The position numbers and the translations under genes were made by a program. The notes beneath the pieces are model-generated. The model saw nothing but the letters and a program-made list of their open reading frames with translations, was not told the origin of the DNA and searched no databases. DNA of 35,485 bases. Source: Ekhidna sp. Lineage in GTDB: Bacteria; Bacteroidota; Bacteroidia; Cytophagales; Cyclobacteriaceae. Positions 18,501 through 26,853 of this stretch are shown here, in pieces. The stretch lies in contig JACONI010000088.1 of the NCBI GenBank assembly GCA_014323825.1, positions 1 to 35,485 on the forward strand, given 5' to 3'. Each line of letters opens with the position of its first letter. Position 1 is the first letter of the stretch.

Positions 18501-19980
18501 AATTTTTGACTTGAAAAATGCTAATCCTAGTGCAAGAATCAATGTGAAGCTGGTTTCCCAGGCGGGAGTCGGAACCATTGCAGCCGGAGTTGCCAAAGGA
18601 TTTGCTGATGCCATTCTTGTTTCGGGGTCTGATGGTGGAACAGGGGCCTCACCGCTTAGTTCCATTCGTCATGCCGGACTGCCGTGGGAGATGGGCCTTT
18701 CGGAAGCGCAGCAAACCCTGGTCAAAAACAGGCTTAGAAGCAGAGTCGTGCTTCAGTCAGACGGTAAGATGATGACAGGTAGAGATATTGCTATTGCAAC
18801 GTTGCTTGGTGCTGAAGAATGGGGGGTTTCTACTGCTGCACTTATAGCTGAGGGCTGTATCATGATGCGTAAGTGCCACTTGAATACTTGTCCGGTTGGT
18901 ATTGCCACTCAAAAGAAAGAATTAAGAAAACTATTCACCGGAGATCCACAGCATGTGATTAACATGTTTCAATTTATAGTAAGAGAACTTCGTGAGATCA
19001 TGGCAAAGCTTGGCTTCAAAACCATCAATGAAATGGTGGGGCAAAGTCATCTTTTGAGACAGACCGACAGCATCCCTCCGAAAGGGCTAAACCTCTCAAA
19101 AGTACTGGCTTTTAATGAAACAAAGGATACTCAATATAACTCTGTAAAGCAGCAGAAACCTCCGGATGAAGCACTGGATTATCAAATTTGGGAAGAATTG
19201 AAAGAGGAGGTAGCTAAAGGTTTTGTGGCTTCCTGTGACTATCCAATCTACAATACAGACAGATCTACGGGAGCTATTTTGTCAAGTATTATTTCTAAGC
19301 AATATGGAGCAAAAGGATTACTGGGGAACCTTATTAAAGCGAAATTTAAAGGTGCTGCAGGACAGAGTTTTGGTGCCTTCCTGGTCAAAGGAGTAAAATT
19401 TACTCTTGAAGGAGATGCCAATGACTATGTGGGTAAGGGATTATCCGGGGGCAGGATCATCATCCATCCACAACGTAACGTCCGGTTCCATGCCAGAGAA
19501 AATACAATTATTGGGAATGTAGCACTTTATGGGGCTACTAGTGGTGAATTTTACATTAATGGAATAGCCGGAGAACGATTTGCTGTCCGAAACTCGGGAG
19601 CCATCGCAGTAGTAGAGGGTGTAGGTGATCACGGTTGCGAATACATGACCGGAGGATCGGTTCTAATCCTTGGAGATACCGGAAAGAATTTTGCAGCAGG
19701 TATGAGTGGTGGAATCGCTTATGTACTTGACCTATCCGGCAAACTCAGGGATAATTGTAATATGGAAATGGTGGTCTTTGATTCTTTAGATCAATCTGAC
19801 ATTCAAAAGATTCGAACGTTAATCATTAATCATTTAAGACATACTTCCAGCTCATTAGCTCAGGAAATATTGCTTGATTGGGAACGTCATTTGAATTATA
19901 TGGTGAAAGTCATTCCGGTCAAATACAAGAATATTCTGGAAGAGGCTAAAGCTAAAATACCAATGACCCCTATCTACTAA
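15535..19980 (+). CDS. gltB: Glutamate synthase large (alpha) subunit
   Basis: The 1481-residue large subunit of NADPH-GOGAT makes two glutamates from glutamine and 2-oxoglutarate. The class II glutamine amidotransferase domain begins at Cys18 in HDACGIGF, so a 17-residue propeptide must be removed to expose the catalytic cysteine. The central linker domain (about 470-770) is followed by the FMN-binding synthase domain (about 840-1200), with GAMSFGSISHEAH, GGKSNSGEGGED and the ammonia-channel region. The 3Fe-4S cysteines are Cys1108, Cys1114 and Cys1119 (CX5CX4C in CIMMRKCHLNTCPVGIATQ). The C-terminal GXGXG beta-helix (about 1240-1460) has GLSGGRII and GGSVLILGDTGKNFAAGMSGG. It is followed 11 nt later by gltD, so the pair is an operon. 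Length and motifs are complete. Confidence 0.98.
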   Translation: MTEKRKSMYVPRLEHDACGIGFIANTNGRRNHDTVSDAIKMLENMEHRGGVGAEPETGDGAGIMTEIPFDLFDLEMADYRAVLTPRSYGVAMVFLPKPQWEKSLNEFKKIASELNFEVLSERKVPVESLHVGPTARENEPHIIQVFLKQGDLAEKDLERKLYVLNKYVTHRLAKKFDEFYIASLSCYKIVYKGQLRTDQLRAYFLDLQNDQFKSAFAIIHSRFSTNTFPKWSLAQPFRYLAHNGEINTIRGNVNKMKSKEMLLESTLFTKEEMKKLLPVCNPDFSDSANLDEVVELLVMGGRSLPHAMMMLVPETWQYNQSMDERTKAFYKYHASIMEPWDGPAALCFTDGEVIGATLDRNGLRPCRYTITYDNRLIVSSETGSLPVNQKIIREKGRLQPGKMILADLENGKIKFDKELKQEVSGSQPYIDWIRKHRIKLRFLPGPFSDPEFLSVDKIKKHQLAGGWTRESIDKILLPMFLEGKEPIGSMGLEVPIAALSKFPQHPSHYFKQFFAQVSNPPIDPIRERLVMSLFTRLGEGVNILSEKPSNCHQVHITRPILRPPTYQKVLELENQGFDHQVLDSTFSSKESLEQGIKFICRNAEKAAKAGTRILIISDENLRPDRLPIPSLLATGAIHHHLIDKNLRSKTSIIVHAADIVEVHHFATLIGYGASAVMPYLAFSQMKVYAEKENLNFDELSDNYAEAIGKGLLKIMSKMGISTLQSYQAAQIFEIIGLDDKIVNTCFKGTISRINGNSFADFEKNIKLNHSRAFEVDYAIPHGGVYAWRRDGEKHLIDPKSVYLLQKAVKLNDYELYKQYAQRINNPESPFYIRHLLEFKKSKAISIDSVESEEKILKRFATGAMSFGSISHEAHSTLALAMNRIGGKSNSGEGGEDEIRYKLKENGDSQRSRIKQVASGRFGVTSYYLNNADEIQIKIAQGAKPGEGGQLPGHKVDKWIAKVRMSTPGVDLISPPPHHDIYSIEDLAQLIFDLKNANPSARINVKLVSQAGVGTIAAGVAKGFADAILVSGSDGGTGASPLSSIRHAGLPWEMGLSEAQQTLVKNRLRSRVVLQSDGKMMTGRDIAIATLLGAEEWGVSTAALIAEGCIMMRKCHLNTCPVGIATQKKELRKLFTGDPQHVINMFQFIVRELREIMAKLGFKTINEMVGQSHLLRQTDSIPPKGLNLSKVLAFNETKDTQYNSVKQQKPPDEALDYQIWEELKEEVAKGFVASCDYPIYNTDRSTGAILSSIISKQYGAKGLLGNLIKAKFKGAAGQSFGAFLVKGVKFTLEGDANDYVGKGLSGGRIIIHPQRNVRFHARENTIIGNVALYGATSGEFYINGIAGERFAVRNSGAIAVVEGVGDHGCEYMTGGSVLILGDTGKNFAAGMSGGIAYVLDLSGKLRDNCNMEMVVFDSLDQSDIQKIRTLIINHLRHTSSSLAQEILLDWERHLNYMVKVIPVKYKNILEEAKAKIPMTPIY

Positions 19981-19991
19981 AATTTTAAATT

Positions 19992-21389
19992 ATGGGTAAA
20001 ACAACAGGATTTTTAGAATACACCAGAGAGCTTCCTTCAAAGGAAGACCCTTCAAAAAGGATAGATAAGTACACTGAGTTTGAACTCCCTTTTCCGGAAG
20101 AAAAAACGAATGAGCAGGCCGCTCGATGTATGGACTGCGGAGTCCCTTTTTGCCATTCCGGATGTCCGCTTGGGAATAAAATTCCTGATTTCAACGATGC
20201 AGTCTATCGAACGGAGTGGGCAGACGCATGGAGGATATTAAAATCAACCAATAACTTTCCTGAGTTTACCGGAAGAGTCTGCCCGGCCCCTTGCGAAAGT
20301 TCATGTGTCCTCGGAATCAATCAGCCGCCTGTATCCATTGAACACATAGAAAAATCAATAGCTGAAAAGGCATTTGATCTGGGGCTTGAAAAGGCAAGGA
20401 AACTCAAAAAGTCTACGGGAAAGAAAATAGCTGTGGTTGGTTCCGGACCGGCAGGACTGGCAGCTGCAGATGATCTTAACCAATCAGGCCATCAGGTGAC
20501 AGTCTTCGAGCGAGATGAAGAGATAGGCGGCCTGCTTCGCTACGGTATTCCTGACTTTAAGTTAAGTAAAGAAGTGGTCGCCCGCAGGGTCAAATTGTTA
20601 GCGGAAGAAGGAATACTCTTCAAAACAAAAACCAACGTTGGAGTAGATATCTCAACGAAAGACCTGGAGAGGAAATTTGATGCCATCGTTCTCTGCGGAG
20701 GAAGTACAGTACCCAGAGACCTTTCAATTCCCGGCAGAGAGTTAGAAGGCGTACATTTTGCCATGGAACTGCTCACACAACAAAACAGAGAAGTAGCCGC
20801 AGGCAAAGTCAGACAAAGAGGCATTTCAGCGGAGGGAAAAGATGTAGTAGTGATCGGCGGTGGTGACACCGGTTCTGACTGTGTGGGAACGAGTAATCGG
20901 CACAAAGCCAACTCGGTCACACAGATAGAAATCATGGATAAACCTCCTATTGAAAGGTCAGCATTGAATCCGTGGCCGGAGTGGCCGCTTATTCTAAGAA
21001 CTTCTACCTCGCATGAAGAAGGGTGTAAACGCCGGTGGGCTGTTCTGACCAAAGAGTTTGTGGGGGAGAATGGAAAACTTAGCGGACTTAAAGTGATAGA
21101 TATTGTCTTCGAAGATGGTAAGTTGAAAGAAATTCTCGGATCGGAACGCATCATCCCTGCGCAATTGGCTTTGATTGCTGCCGGATTCTTACACCCTCAG
21201 AAAGAAGGACTTTTAGAGCAGTTAAACGTTGGTCTTGACAAACATGGAAATGTAGAGACTAGAAATTTCAAAACGTCCGTGAACAAATTTTTTGCAGCCG
21301 GGGATATGCGAAGAGGTCAGTCTCTTGTAGTATGGGCAATCGCTGAGGGAAGAAAAGCAGCCCGACAGGTCAATGAGTTTTTAACATGA
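19992..21389 (+). CDS. gltD: Glutamate synthase small (beta) subunit
   Basis: The 465-residue FAD-dependent subunit passes NADPH electrons to GltB. The N-terminal region has two 4Fe-4S cysteine sets: Cys46, 49, 54 and 58 in [14 protein letters not shown], and [15 protein letters not shown] near residue 95. The FAD-binding [13 protein letters not shown] (about 150) is followed by [13 protein letters not shown]. The NADPH-binding Rossmann motif is [13 protein letters not shown] (about 285), and the C-terminus has [24 protein letters not shown]. The gene is complete, but its TGA stop (21387-21389) lies exactly at the edge of an unrelated peptidase remnant, so the original sequence downstream of gltD has been lost. 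Confidence 0.97.
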   Translation: MGKTTGFLEYTRELPSKEDPSKRIDKYTEFELPFPEEKTNEQAARCMDCGVPFCHSGCPLGNKIPDFNDAVYRTEWADAWRILKSTNNFPEFTGRVCPAPCESSCVLGINQPPVSIEHIEKSIAEKAFDLGLEKARKLKKSTGKKIAVVGSGPAGLAAADDLNQSGHQVTVFERDEEIGGLLRYGIPDFKLSKEVVARRVKLLAEEGILFKTKTNVGVDISTKDLERKFDAIVLCGGSTVPRDLSIPGRELEGVHFAMELLTQQNREVAAGKVRQRGISAEGKDVVVIGGGDTGSDCVGTSNRHKANSVTQIEIMDKPPIERSALNPWPEWPLILRTSTSHEEGCKRRWAVLTKEFVGENGKLSGLKVIDIVFEDGKLKEILGSERIIPAQLALIAAGFLHPQKEGLLEQLNVGLDKHGNVETRNFKTSVNKFFAAGDMRRGQSLVVWAIAEGRKAARQVNEFLT

Positions 21390-21882
21390 AGAAAAGTACA
21401 CCAACAGCGAACATTTGTACGCCACTGGAGGATCGGCCGGTGGCCTGTTAATAGGTGCTGTGATCAATATGGCTCCCGAACTTTATCGTGGGGTGATTGC
21501 TTCCGTGCCCTTTGTTGATGTAATTACCACAATGTTGGACGACTCCATACCATTAACAACAAGCGAATATGAAGAATGGGGTAACCCTAATGATAAGGAA
21601 TACTATGATTATATGCTTTCTTATTCGCCCTATGATAATGTGGAAAGGAAAGTCTACCCCAATTTATACGTGTCGGCAGGACTGCATGACTCCCAAGTGC
21701 AGTACTGGGAACCCGCTAAATGGGTCGCCAAACTACGGGAGTATAAGACTGGGGATAATTTACTGTTTTTAGATACCAATATGAATGCAGGACATGGAGG
21801 GGCATCAGGCAGGTTTGAAGCTCTGAGGGAAGCTGCCAAGAAGTATGCTTTTTTACTTGATCTAGAGGGGCAGATTCCTTAG
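21388..21882 (+). pseudogene. C-terminal remnant of oligopeptidase B (S9A)
   Basis: The frame opens right at the gltD stop and reads [28 protein letters not shown]. This is the nucleophile-elbow region of oligopeptidase B (Ser in GGSAGG), with [11 protein letters not shown] following. The catalytic Asp (GLHDSQVQY) and His ([12 protein letters not shown]) are both present, and the frame ends at 21882. The intact family is about 690 residues; about 520 N-terminal residues, including the whole beta-propeller, are missing. The only possible start, TTG at 21415, would give a bare 155-residue fragment cut inside the catalytic fold. It is best read as a deletion remnant. A strong hairpin terminator, presumably the old gene's own, follows 15 nt later. 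Confidence 0.85.
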
Positions 21883-21896
21883 ATATCACATTTTAT

Positions 21897-21931
21897 TTCA
21901 AGAAGACGGCAGATCTATGCGTCTTCTTGAA
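21897..21931 (+). terminator. Hairpin terminator after the oligopeptidase B remnant
   Basis: Perfect 12-bp arms TTCAAGAAGACG (21897-21908) and its complement (21920-21931) enclose an 11-nt loop. The flanks are T-rich, with a short T run on the 3' side. It now serves as the end of the gltB-gltD transcript. It also lies downstream of the DASS gene on the other strand, so it may work in both directions. Confidence 0.72.
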
Positions 21932-22048
21932 TTTCCTTACGCAAAAAGATGAAGGAGATGATATACATAGAAAAATTATATGACTTGTAGGCAGGGCCCT
22001 GATTATTTTTCCAAAAGTAATCTGAACTATTTCTTAAAAACTCCACTG

Positions 22049-23521
22049 CTACCTGAAAATATTAGGAAATTGTGATTTGTCAAAATCCCAAATAATAGGC
22101 AGTAAATAATAAGTTATTAAGGAAACAAGTAGAATAGAGATGATATTTAACCAGATACCTGCTTTCATCATCTCCTTAATCCGGAGCAATCCGGAACCAA
22201 AGACAATTGCGTTGGGCGGGGTCGCTACAGGAAGCATAAATGCACAGGAAGCAGCCAGAGTTGCAGACACCATAATCATGTAGGGATGAATCTCAAACGC
22301 CATGGCCATAGAGGCCAGAATGGGCAGGAGCATTGCAGTCGTTGCCAAATTAGATGTCATCTCCGTTAGAAAGTTTACGGCCGCCACTATGATTAAAATC
22401 AACAAAAACATATTTAGGCCACTCAGCTGAGTGAGTTGTAATGCAATCCATTCGGCCAAACCAGAGGTAGTGAAGCCGTTGGCAATGGCTAATCCTCCCC
22501 CGAATAACAAAATAATCCCCCAAGGAATTTGGGTGCATTCATCCCAACTAAGAATTCTACTTTTATTGTCCTTTGTAGGAATAATGAAAAATACAATTGC
22601 AGCAACTAGCGCTATAATGGTATCGTCAATGGCAGGAATAACTTTTTGGATAAGTGATCGGGTCACCCATAAGCACGCTGTAAACACAAATACAGCAAGC
22701 ACTATTTTTTCTTCATAAGAAATTTTACCCAGCGCTTTATGCATGGATTGGGTCTCAGCCTTTCCCTGTAACACTATGTCCCCTATTTTAAAAGCCATCT
22801 TTGTTATATACAGCCAACATAGAACAAGGAGAACAATTGCAATTGGCAATCCAAATTTCATCCATTCCACAAATCCAATCTGCACTTGATAGGTCTCCTC
22901 CAAAATACCTGCCAGTACAAGATTTGGTGGTGTGCCGATAAGGGTGGCAATGCCACCTATCGATGCACTGTAGGCAATACCGATCATTAATGCCTTGCCC
23001 ATTACTTCTACTTCTTTTGATTCTTTATTCTGACTTTTAAACTGCTTGATTACTGCTAAACCAATGGGCAATATCATTATGGTGGAAGCAGTATTTGATA
23101 TCCACATCGAAATAAATGCTGTGGCTATCATAAAACCCAGTACTATCCGTTTTGCACTGGAACCGATAAGGTTGATAATGAAGAGCGCTATTCGTTTGTG
23201 CAGCCCCCATTTCTCTATGGTCATGGCCAAAATAAAGCCCCCTAGATAGAGAAAAACATATCTATGTCCATAGGAAGCGGTGGTTGTGGAAATGTCTAAA
23301 ACCCCACTTAGAGGATAAAGCACAATGGGCAAAAGGGAGGTAACGGCAATGGGTATAACTTCGGTTATCCACCAAATTGCAATCCAAAGTGTAATGACAA
23401 GGACATGAAAAGCAAGTTCGGGCATGGATTCTGGTGGGCCTAACCATTCCATGACACAGAAAACCACTGGCCCCAGTAACAGTTGAAAAAGTTCCTTAGA
23501 TTTTAGCCCTGCTAACGGCAT
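22049..23521 (-). CDS. DASS (SLC13) family anion:sodium symporter
   Basis: This is a membrane transporter of 490 residues with 11 or more predicted helices. The DASS substrate- and sodium-binding signatures are both present: Ser142-Asn143-Thr144 (ISNTASTIMILPIG) and, in the second half, Ser390-Asn391-Leu392 (TSNLATTAMLLPI). GTPPN (about 196-200) and ATPPNAIVFGSG (about 433) lie in the re-entrant hairpin regions. Family members carry di- and tricarboxylates, sulfate or other anions, mostly with sodium. The second motif has Leu in place of the usual Thr, so the substrate is not predictable. It is the last gene of the minus-strand operon, 56 nt after the S9 peptidase gene, which suggests it imports the anion handled by the BKACE pathway. 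Confidence 0.9.
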   Translation of the reverse strand: MPLAGLKSKELFQLLLGPVVFCVMEWLGPPESMPELAFHVLVITLWIAIWWITEVIPIAVTSLLPIVLYPLSGVLDISTTTASYGHRYVFLYLGGFILAMTIEKWGLHKRIALFIINLIGSSAKRIVLGFMIATAFISMWISNTASTIMILPIGLAVIKQFKSQNKESKEVEVMGKALMIGIAYSASIGGIATLIGTPPNLVLAGILEETYQVQIGFVEWMKFGLPIAIVLLVLCWLYITKMAFKIGDIVLQGKAETQSMHKALGKISYEEKIVLAVFVFTACLWVTRSLIQKVIPAIDDTIIALVAAIVFFIIPTKDNKSRILSWDECTQIPWGIILLFGGGLAIANGFTTSGLAEWIALQLTQLSGLNMFLLILIIVAAVNFLTEMTSNLATTAMLLPILASMAMAFEIHPYMIMVSATLAASCAFMLPVATPPNAIVFGSGLLRIKEMMKAGIWLNIISILLVSLITYYLLPIIWDFDKSQFPNIFR

Positions 23522-23577
23522 GCTTACCTAAATTCTCTTATACTAAAATTCTGAATATGTTGGAGACGAATTACCCA

Positions 23578-26316
23578 TCATTGCTTAAAGGTTAGACCTA
23601 CTAGCATGTTTTCCGTTTTAAAAAGCATGTTTTCCACTTCTTCTTTCGTAAAAACGCCATTGCTATAAGAACCTGGTTTACGCCAAGTATCAATGAACCT
23701 ATATTCGCCATCTCTTTTATAACACATGATGTAATGATTACCGGGGGCGTTTTCACCAATTGGCTCACTCTTATAAGCATTCATAACCTCATGAACCCCC
23801 ATTAAAATAGCGCCACTAGGATTTTCATCAAAGAAGGCCTCTACTGCTCCTTTTTTGTGATACTCCTTTTCTTTAGTAGGGCCAAACAAGGGCTCATATT
23901 CAAAGTTGAAAGCTTTTAACACATCGGGCAACTCAACACCTTCTGGTGTTCTCCAACCCGCTAATCGGCTCTTTTTATCCCATTTTGGTTTAAAAGAACC
24001 GTATATACCATCTTCTCCATCGCTTTCTGCAACAATTACTATGGTGTCTTGCAGTTTATGTACATTTTCGAATGTAAGCTCTTTGGAAAGTCCGAATTTT
24101 TTATTCATTTTTCCCCAATCCCCATCCATAATAAGAAATGCGTTCAAAGAAGCAGATGCGGAACAACGGGCATAATCATTTTTAGTGGCTGACAACTTAT
24201 CTATTTGGGAAACATGCTTTAGCTTTTCTTCTCTAGTATCACCAGGAAGCTCTTCTTTTTCGCTGTATGCAAAATCTTGTACGGTTTTGTCTTTATATTT
24301 CTCAAACCATGCCAGAATGGGGGTCAACCTACCTACCGTACCACTTCCTTTTGCATCTATGCCATGGGAAGCATTCGGGATTCTTACCATAGCCGTTTCT
24401 ACGCCTTGTAGTTTTAAGGCTGCATAATGTTGCTCGGTTTCGGCAATTGGGGTTCGGTAATCTTTCTCTCCCGTGAGCAACAAGGTTGGAGCTTTCACCT
24501 TATCGACATAAGATATGGGCGATCGCTTTAAGTAATGCTCAGGGTTTTCCCAAGGGTGTTCCGGAAACCAAAAGGAGTACCTAGGTACATTATCAGCGTA
24601 TAAAGCAAAGGTAAACCAGTTTATAACCGGTTTAATTACGGCTGCCGCTCTAAACCATCCAGATTTTGAGGTAATCCAAGCCGCAAGTAATCCGCCTCCA
24701 CTTTCACCATTTACAAATACATTGGCTTTATCTATGTATGGCTGATCCAACATATGGGATACTCCTGTCATTAAATCGTCGTAATCATGGGATGGGAAGG
24801 CATGGTTGATTTTTTGGGTGAATTTTTCACCGTATCCTGTACTGCCACGCGGATTAATATAAAGCACCACATAACCTGCCGCCGCATAGGTTTGAAAATC
24901 CAATGCGAAAAAAGGCCCGTAAGACGCATGGGGGCCGCCGTGTATTTGTAGGATCATTGGATATTGCTTCTTGGGATCAAAATCGGCCGGTTTTACTACC
25001 CAACATTGAATAGGCAATTGGTCGTGCCTAGTTTTTACCCAAAATTCTTCAACCCCTGCTACTTTCTTCTTCTTAAAAAAGGCCTCATTAACGTTGGTCA
25101 AGATCTTATTTTCCCCCTTATGGCCAACACCTACTTCCGGCGGTTTAACAGCACTAGCATGATTAAAAGCATACATACCATTATTGGCCACAGAAAACGA
25201 ACCTGTAGTAGAATAGGGTCTGTACACCCAACTACCACCCAACTTATCCGACAATTTAGTAAGCTTGCCATCCATATCGAGATACGATAGTTGAAGGTTG
25301 CCAACATCTACATACGAAATATAAAACCCTTGATCATCCGAGCTCCATTCAAAATCAACAATCCCTCTATCAAAGTCTTTTGGCAGTTTTACTTTTCGAG
25401 GATTCTTGCCATCGATATCCATGACATACAAATGGTCGTTTTGAAAGCTCATCTTTTGGCCATCATAGCCGGTGTAGGCGATCCATTTTCCGTTATTGGA
25501 AACTTTTGGATTTTCATCTGCACCAAACCTATCGGTCAAAGTGGTTAATTTGCCATCTTTTAGGGCAACCGAATAAATATCGGTATTCTTATGCTCCTTG
25601 TAGCCTGCTTCCCGGATTAAGCTATACGAAATCAACGCCTTTCCGTCAGGACTCCAACCAAGTTTATTATGATTAAAATCGTTAGAAGTGACCTGCTTAA
25701 GTGTTCCGTTTTCTGCCACGTTTAAAACAAACAGCTGTTTATGTCCACTTTTATAATATCCAGCCCCATCCTGTCTATAAGGCAGCTTGTCAATGTATAC
25801 AGGTGGTGCATTCCATTGGACACTATCTGGTTTTTGGGGCAGTTCATAAAATTTTTCCAAAGGTTCGGGAACAAACATTTCAAATGCCAATTTTTTATCA
25901 TCAGGAGACCACACCAATGTACCGGGTGATTCTTTTGTATCCGAAATACTTATCTCTTTTCCATTTTGAATGTGTCGGATGTAGATTTTGGTTTTCCCGT
26001 CTTTATTCGACTTATAGGCCAACCGATCTCCTTTGTTGGACCAGCTTAATCCAGTATCATTATAATTGCCGTTGTTTATTTGTTGCTTATTGGAACCATC
26101 CTTATCCATAATCCATAGATTACTATGGTTCTTATCGGTCATGATATCTTTAAAGTTCACCAAATAGGCAATCTTGCTGCCATCGGGAGAAATCTCCACA
26201 TTCGTTACATGTTTTAAATCAAAAACATCCATAGGCACAATGTTCTCTTGTGCTTGAGATTTTTCAACAAAAACCAAAACAACAGCTAAGGCTAATATTT
26301 TGAAACATTTCTTCAT
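23578..26316 (-). CDS. Secreted S9 (DPP/acylaminoacyl-type) peptidase with extra C-terminal putative cysteine-hydrolase domain
   Basis: Length is 912 residues. A Sec signal peptide (MKKCFKILALAVVLVFVEKSQAQ) is followed by WD40-like/PD40 beta-propeller blades (about 30-400; repeated WSPDGK and YTGYDG-type motifs). The S9 alpha/beta-hydrolase domain (about 430-675) has oxyanion-loop HGGPHASYG and the triad Ser539 (GESGGG), Asp619 (TGEKDYRTP), His651 (NASHGID). Ordinary S9C peptidases end here. This one continues about 235 residues with ARCSASASLNAFL (Cys718) and, near the end, NHYIMCYKRDGEYRFIDTW (His861, Asp876). That Cys...His...Asp order is as in papain-like or C39-type folds; this assignment is my inference. 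The gene lies 12 nt after the UGSC gene, in the BKACE operon. It probably acts in the periplasm, releasing small acyl or peptide compounds. Confidence 0.88.
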   Translation of the reverse strand: MKKCFKILALAVVLVFVEKSQAQENIVPMDVFDLKHVTNVEISPDGSKIAYLVNFKDIMTDKNHSNLWIMDKDGSNKQQINNGNYNDTGLSWSNKGDRLAYKSNKDGKTKIYIRHIQNGKEISISDTKESPGTLVWSPDDKKLAFEMFVPEPLEKFYELPQKPDSVQWNAPPVYIDKLPYRQDGAGYYKSGHKQLFVLNVAENGTLKQVTSNDFNHNKLGWSPDGKALISYSLIREAGYKEHKNTDIYSVALKDGKLTTLTDRFGADENPKVSNNGKWIAYTGYDGQKMSFQNDHLYVMDIDGKNPRKVKLPKDFDRGIVDFEWSSDDQGFYISYVDVGNLQLSYLDMDGKLTKLSDKLGGSWVYRPYSTTGSFSVANNGMYAFNHASAVKPPEVGVGHKGENKILTNVNEAFFKKKKVAGVEEFWVKTRHDQLPIQCWVVKPADFDPKKQYPMILQIHGGPHASYGPFFALDFQTYAAAGYVVLYINPRGSTGYGEKFTQKINHAFPSHDYDDLMTGVSHMLDQPYIDKANVFVNGESGGGLLAAWITSKSGWFRAAAVIKPVINWFTFALYADNVPRYSFWFPEHPWENPEHYLKRSPISYVDKVKAPTLLLTGEKDYRTPIAETEQHYAALKLQGVETAMVRIPNASHGIDAKGSGTVGRLTPILAWFEKYKDKTVQDFAYSEKEELPGDTREEKLKHVSQIDKLSATKNDYARCSASASLNAFLIMDGDWGKMNKKFGLSKELTFENVHKLQDTIVIVAESDGEDGIYGSFKPKWDKKSRLAGWRTPEGVELPDVLKAFNFEYEPLFGPTKEKEYHKKGAVEAFFDENPSGAILMGVHEVMNAYKSEPIGENAPGNHYIMCYKRDGEYRFIDTWRKPGSYSNGVFTKEEVENMLFKTENMLVGLTFKQ

Positions 26317-26328
26317 CGGTCTTTGCTT

Positions 26329-26853
26329 TTAAACGGGTTGAGTGATTTTGGCCAATAATTCTTCTAAAATACCGTCAGCGAAATCGTGTAACTCTTGTGT
26401 GGTTTTGTTTTGCATGGGATGCGGTGTAAAAATCGATGCCCCATCAAATCCAATTTTTTCGCATTGGCCATTAAAAGCTTCTCTAAATTCCTCGGTTAAA
26501 ATACTAACTCCGGGAATACCTAAGTGATCTAGGTCATTTAAATCGTGTGTGGAACATGATGTACACGAACCACAATCAGACAAAGCTATGACAACGACAT
26601 CGGTCTCTTGCACGATCTTTTGAACCAATTCTGTAGGGGCGGTTCTGGTATTGGTTGGCTTTTTGTAACGTTTGGTGGCAATATTCTTCATTTTGAAAAG
26701 TTGCTCAAGACGATCGATAAACTCGTCACCTCGCATTTTACCAATATCCATTAAGGCAACCACTTTTCCATCAAGACTTGCTGGAGGGGCTAACCTATTA
26801 CGCTTTAGTTGCGTCGTTTCTGCTGTTGGATCTCTTAAAACTGAAGCTATCAT
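26329..26853 (-). CDS. UGSC-family protein, cysteine form
   Basis: This small soluble protein of 174 residues has no signal peptide. A conserved region VVVIALSDCGSCTSCSTHDLNDLDHLGIP carries Cys94-Gly-Ser-Cys97 plus Cys100. The UGSC family is named for Sec-Gly-Ser-Cys in its selenoprotein members. Here the first position is coded TGT, so this is the Cys homologue and needs no Sec machinery. The N-terminal part has LDGKVVALMDIGKMRGDEFIDRLEQLF, and a C-terminal helix leads to ELHDFADGILEELL; overall it looks like an alpha/beta fold. The function is not established; the motif implies thiol redox chemistry. It overlaps the Trx-fusion gene by 4 nt (ATGA at 26850-26853), so the two products probably form a complex or act in sequence. 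Confidence 0.8.
   Translation of the reverse strand: MIASVLRDPTAETTQLKRNRLAPPASLDGKVVALMDIGKMRGDEFIDRLEQLFKMKNIATKRYKKPTNTRTAPTELVQKIVQETDVVVIALSDCGSCTSCSTHDLNDLDHLGIPGVSILTEEFREAFNGQCEKIGFDGASIFTPHPMQNKTTQELHDFADGILEELLAKITQPV

Noticed and set aside
20540..21154. Minus-strand open frame of 204 codons
   Set aside because: It lies wholly opposite gltD, whose motifs are clear; no domain is recognisable on the minus strand.
21415..21882. Functional short peptidase starting at TTG 21415
   Set aside because: It would start within the nucleophile-elbow strand and lack most of the hydrolase fold and the whole propeller; it is better read as a remnant.
26561..26590. Possible selenocysteine in the UGSC motif
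   Set aside because: The codon at the first motif position is TGT (Cys), not TGA, and the frame has no internal TGA, so no Sec is used here.
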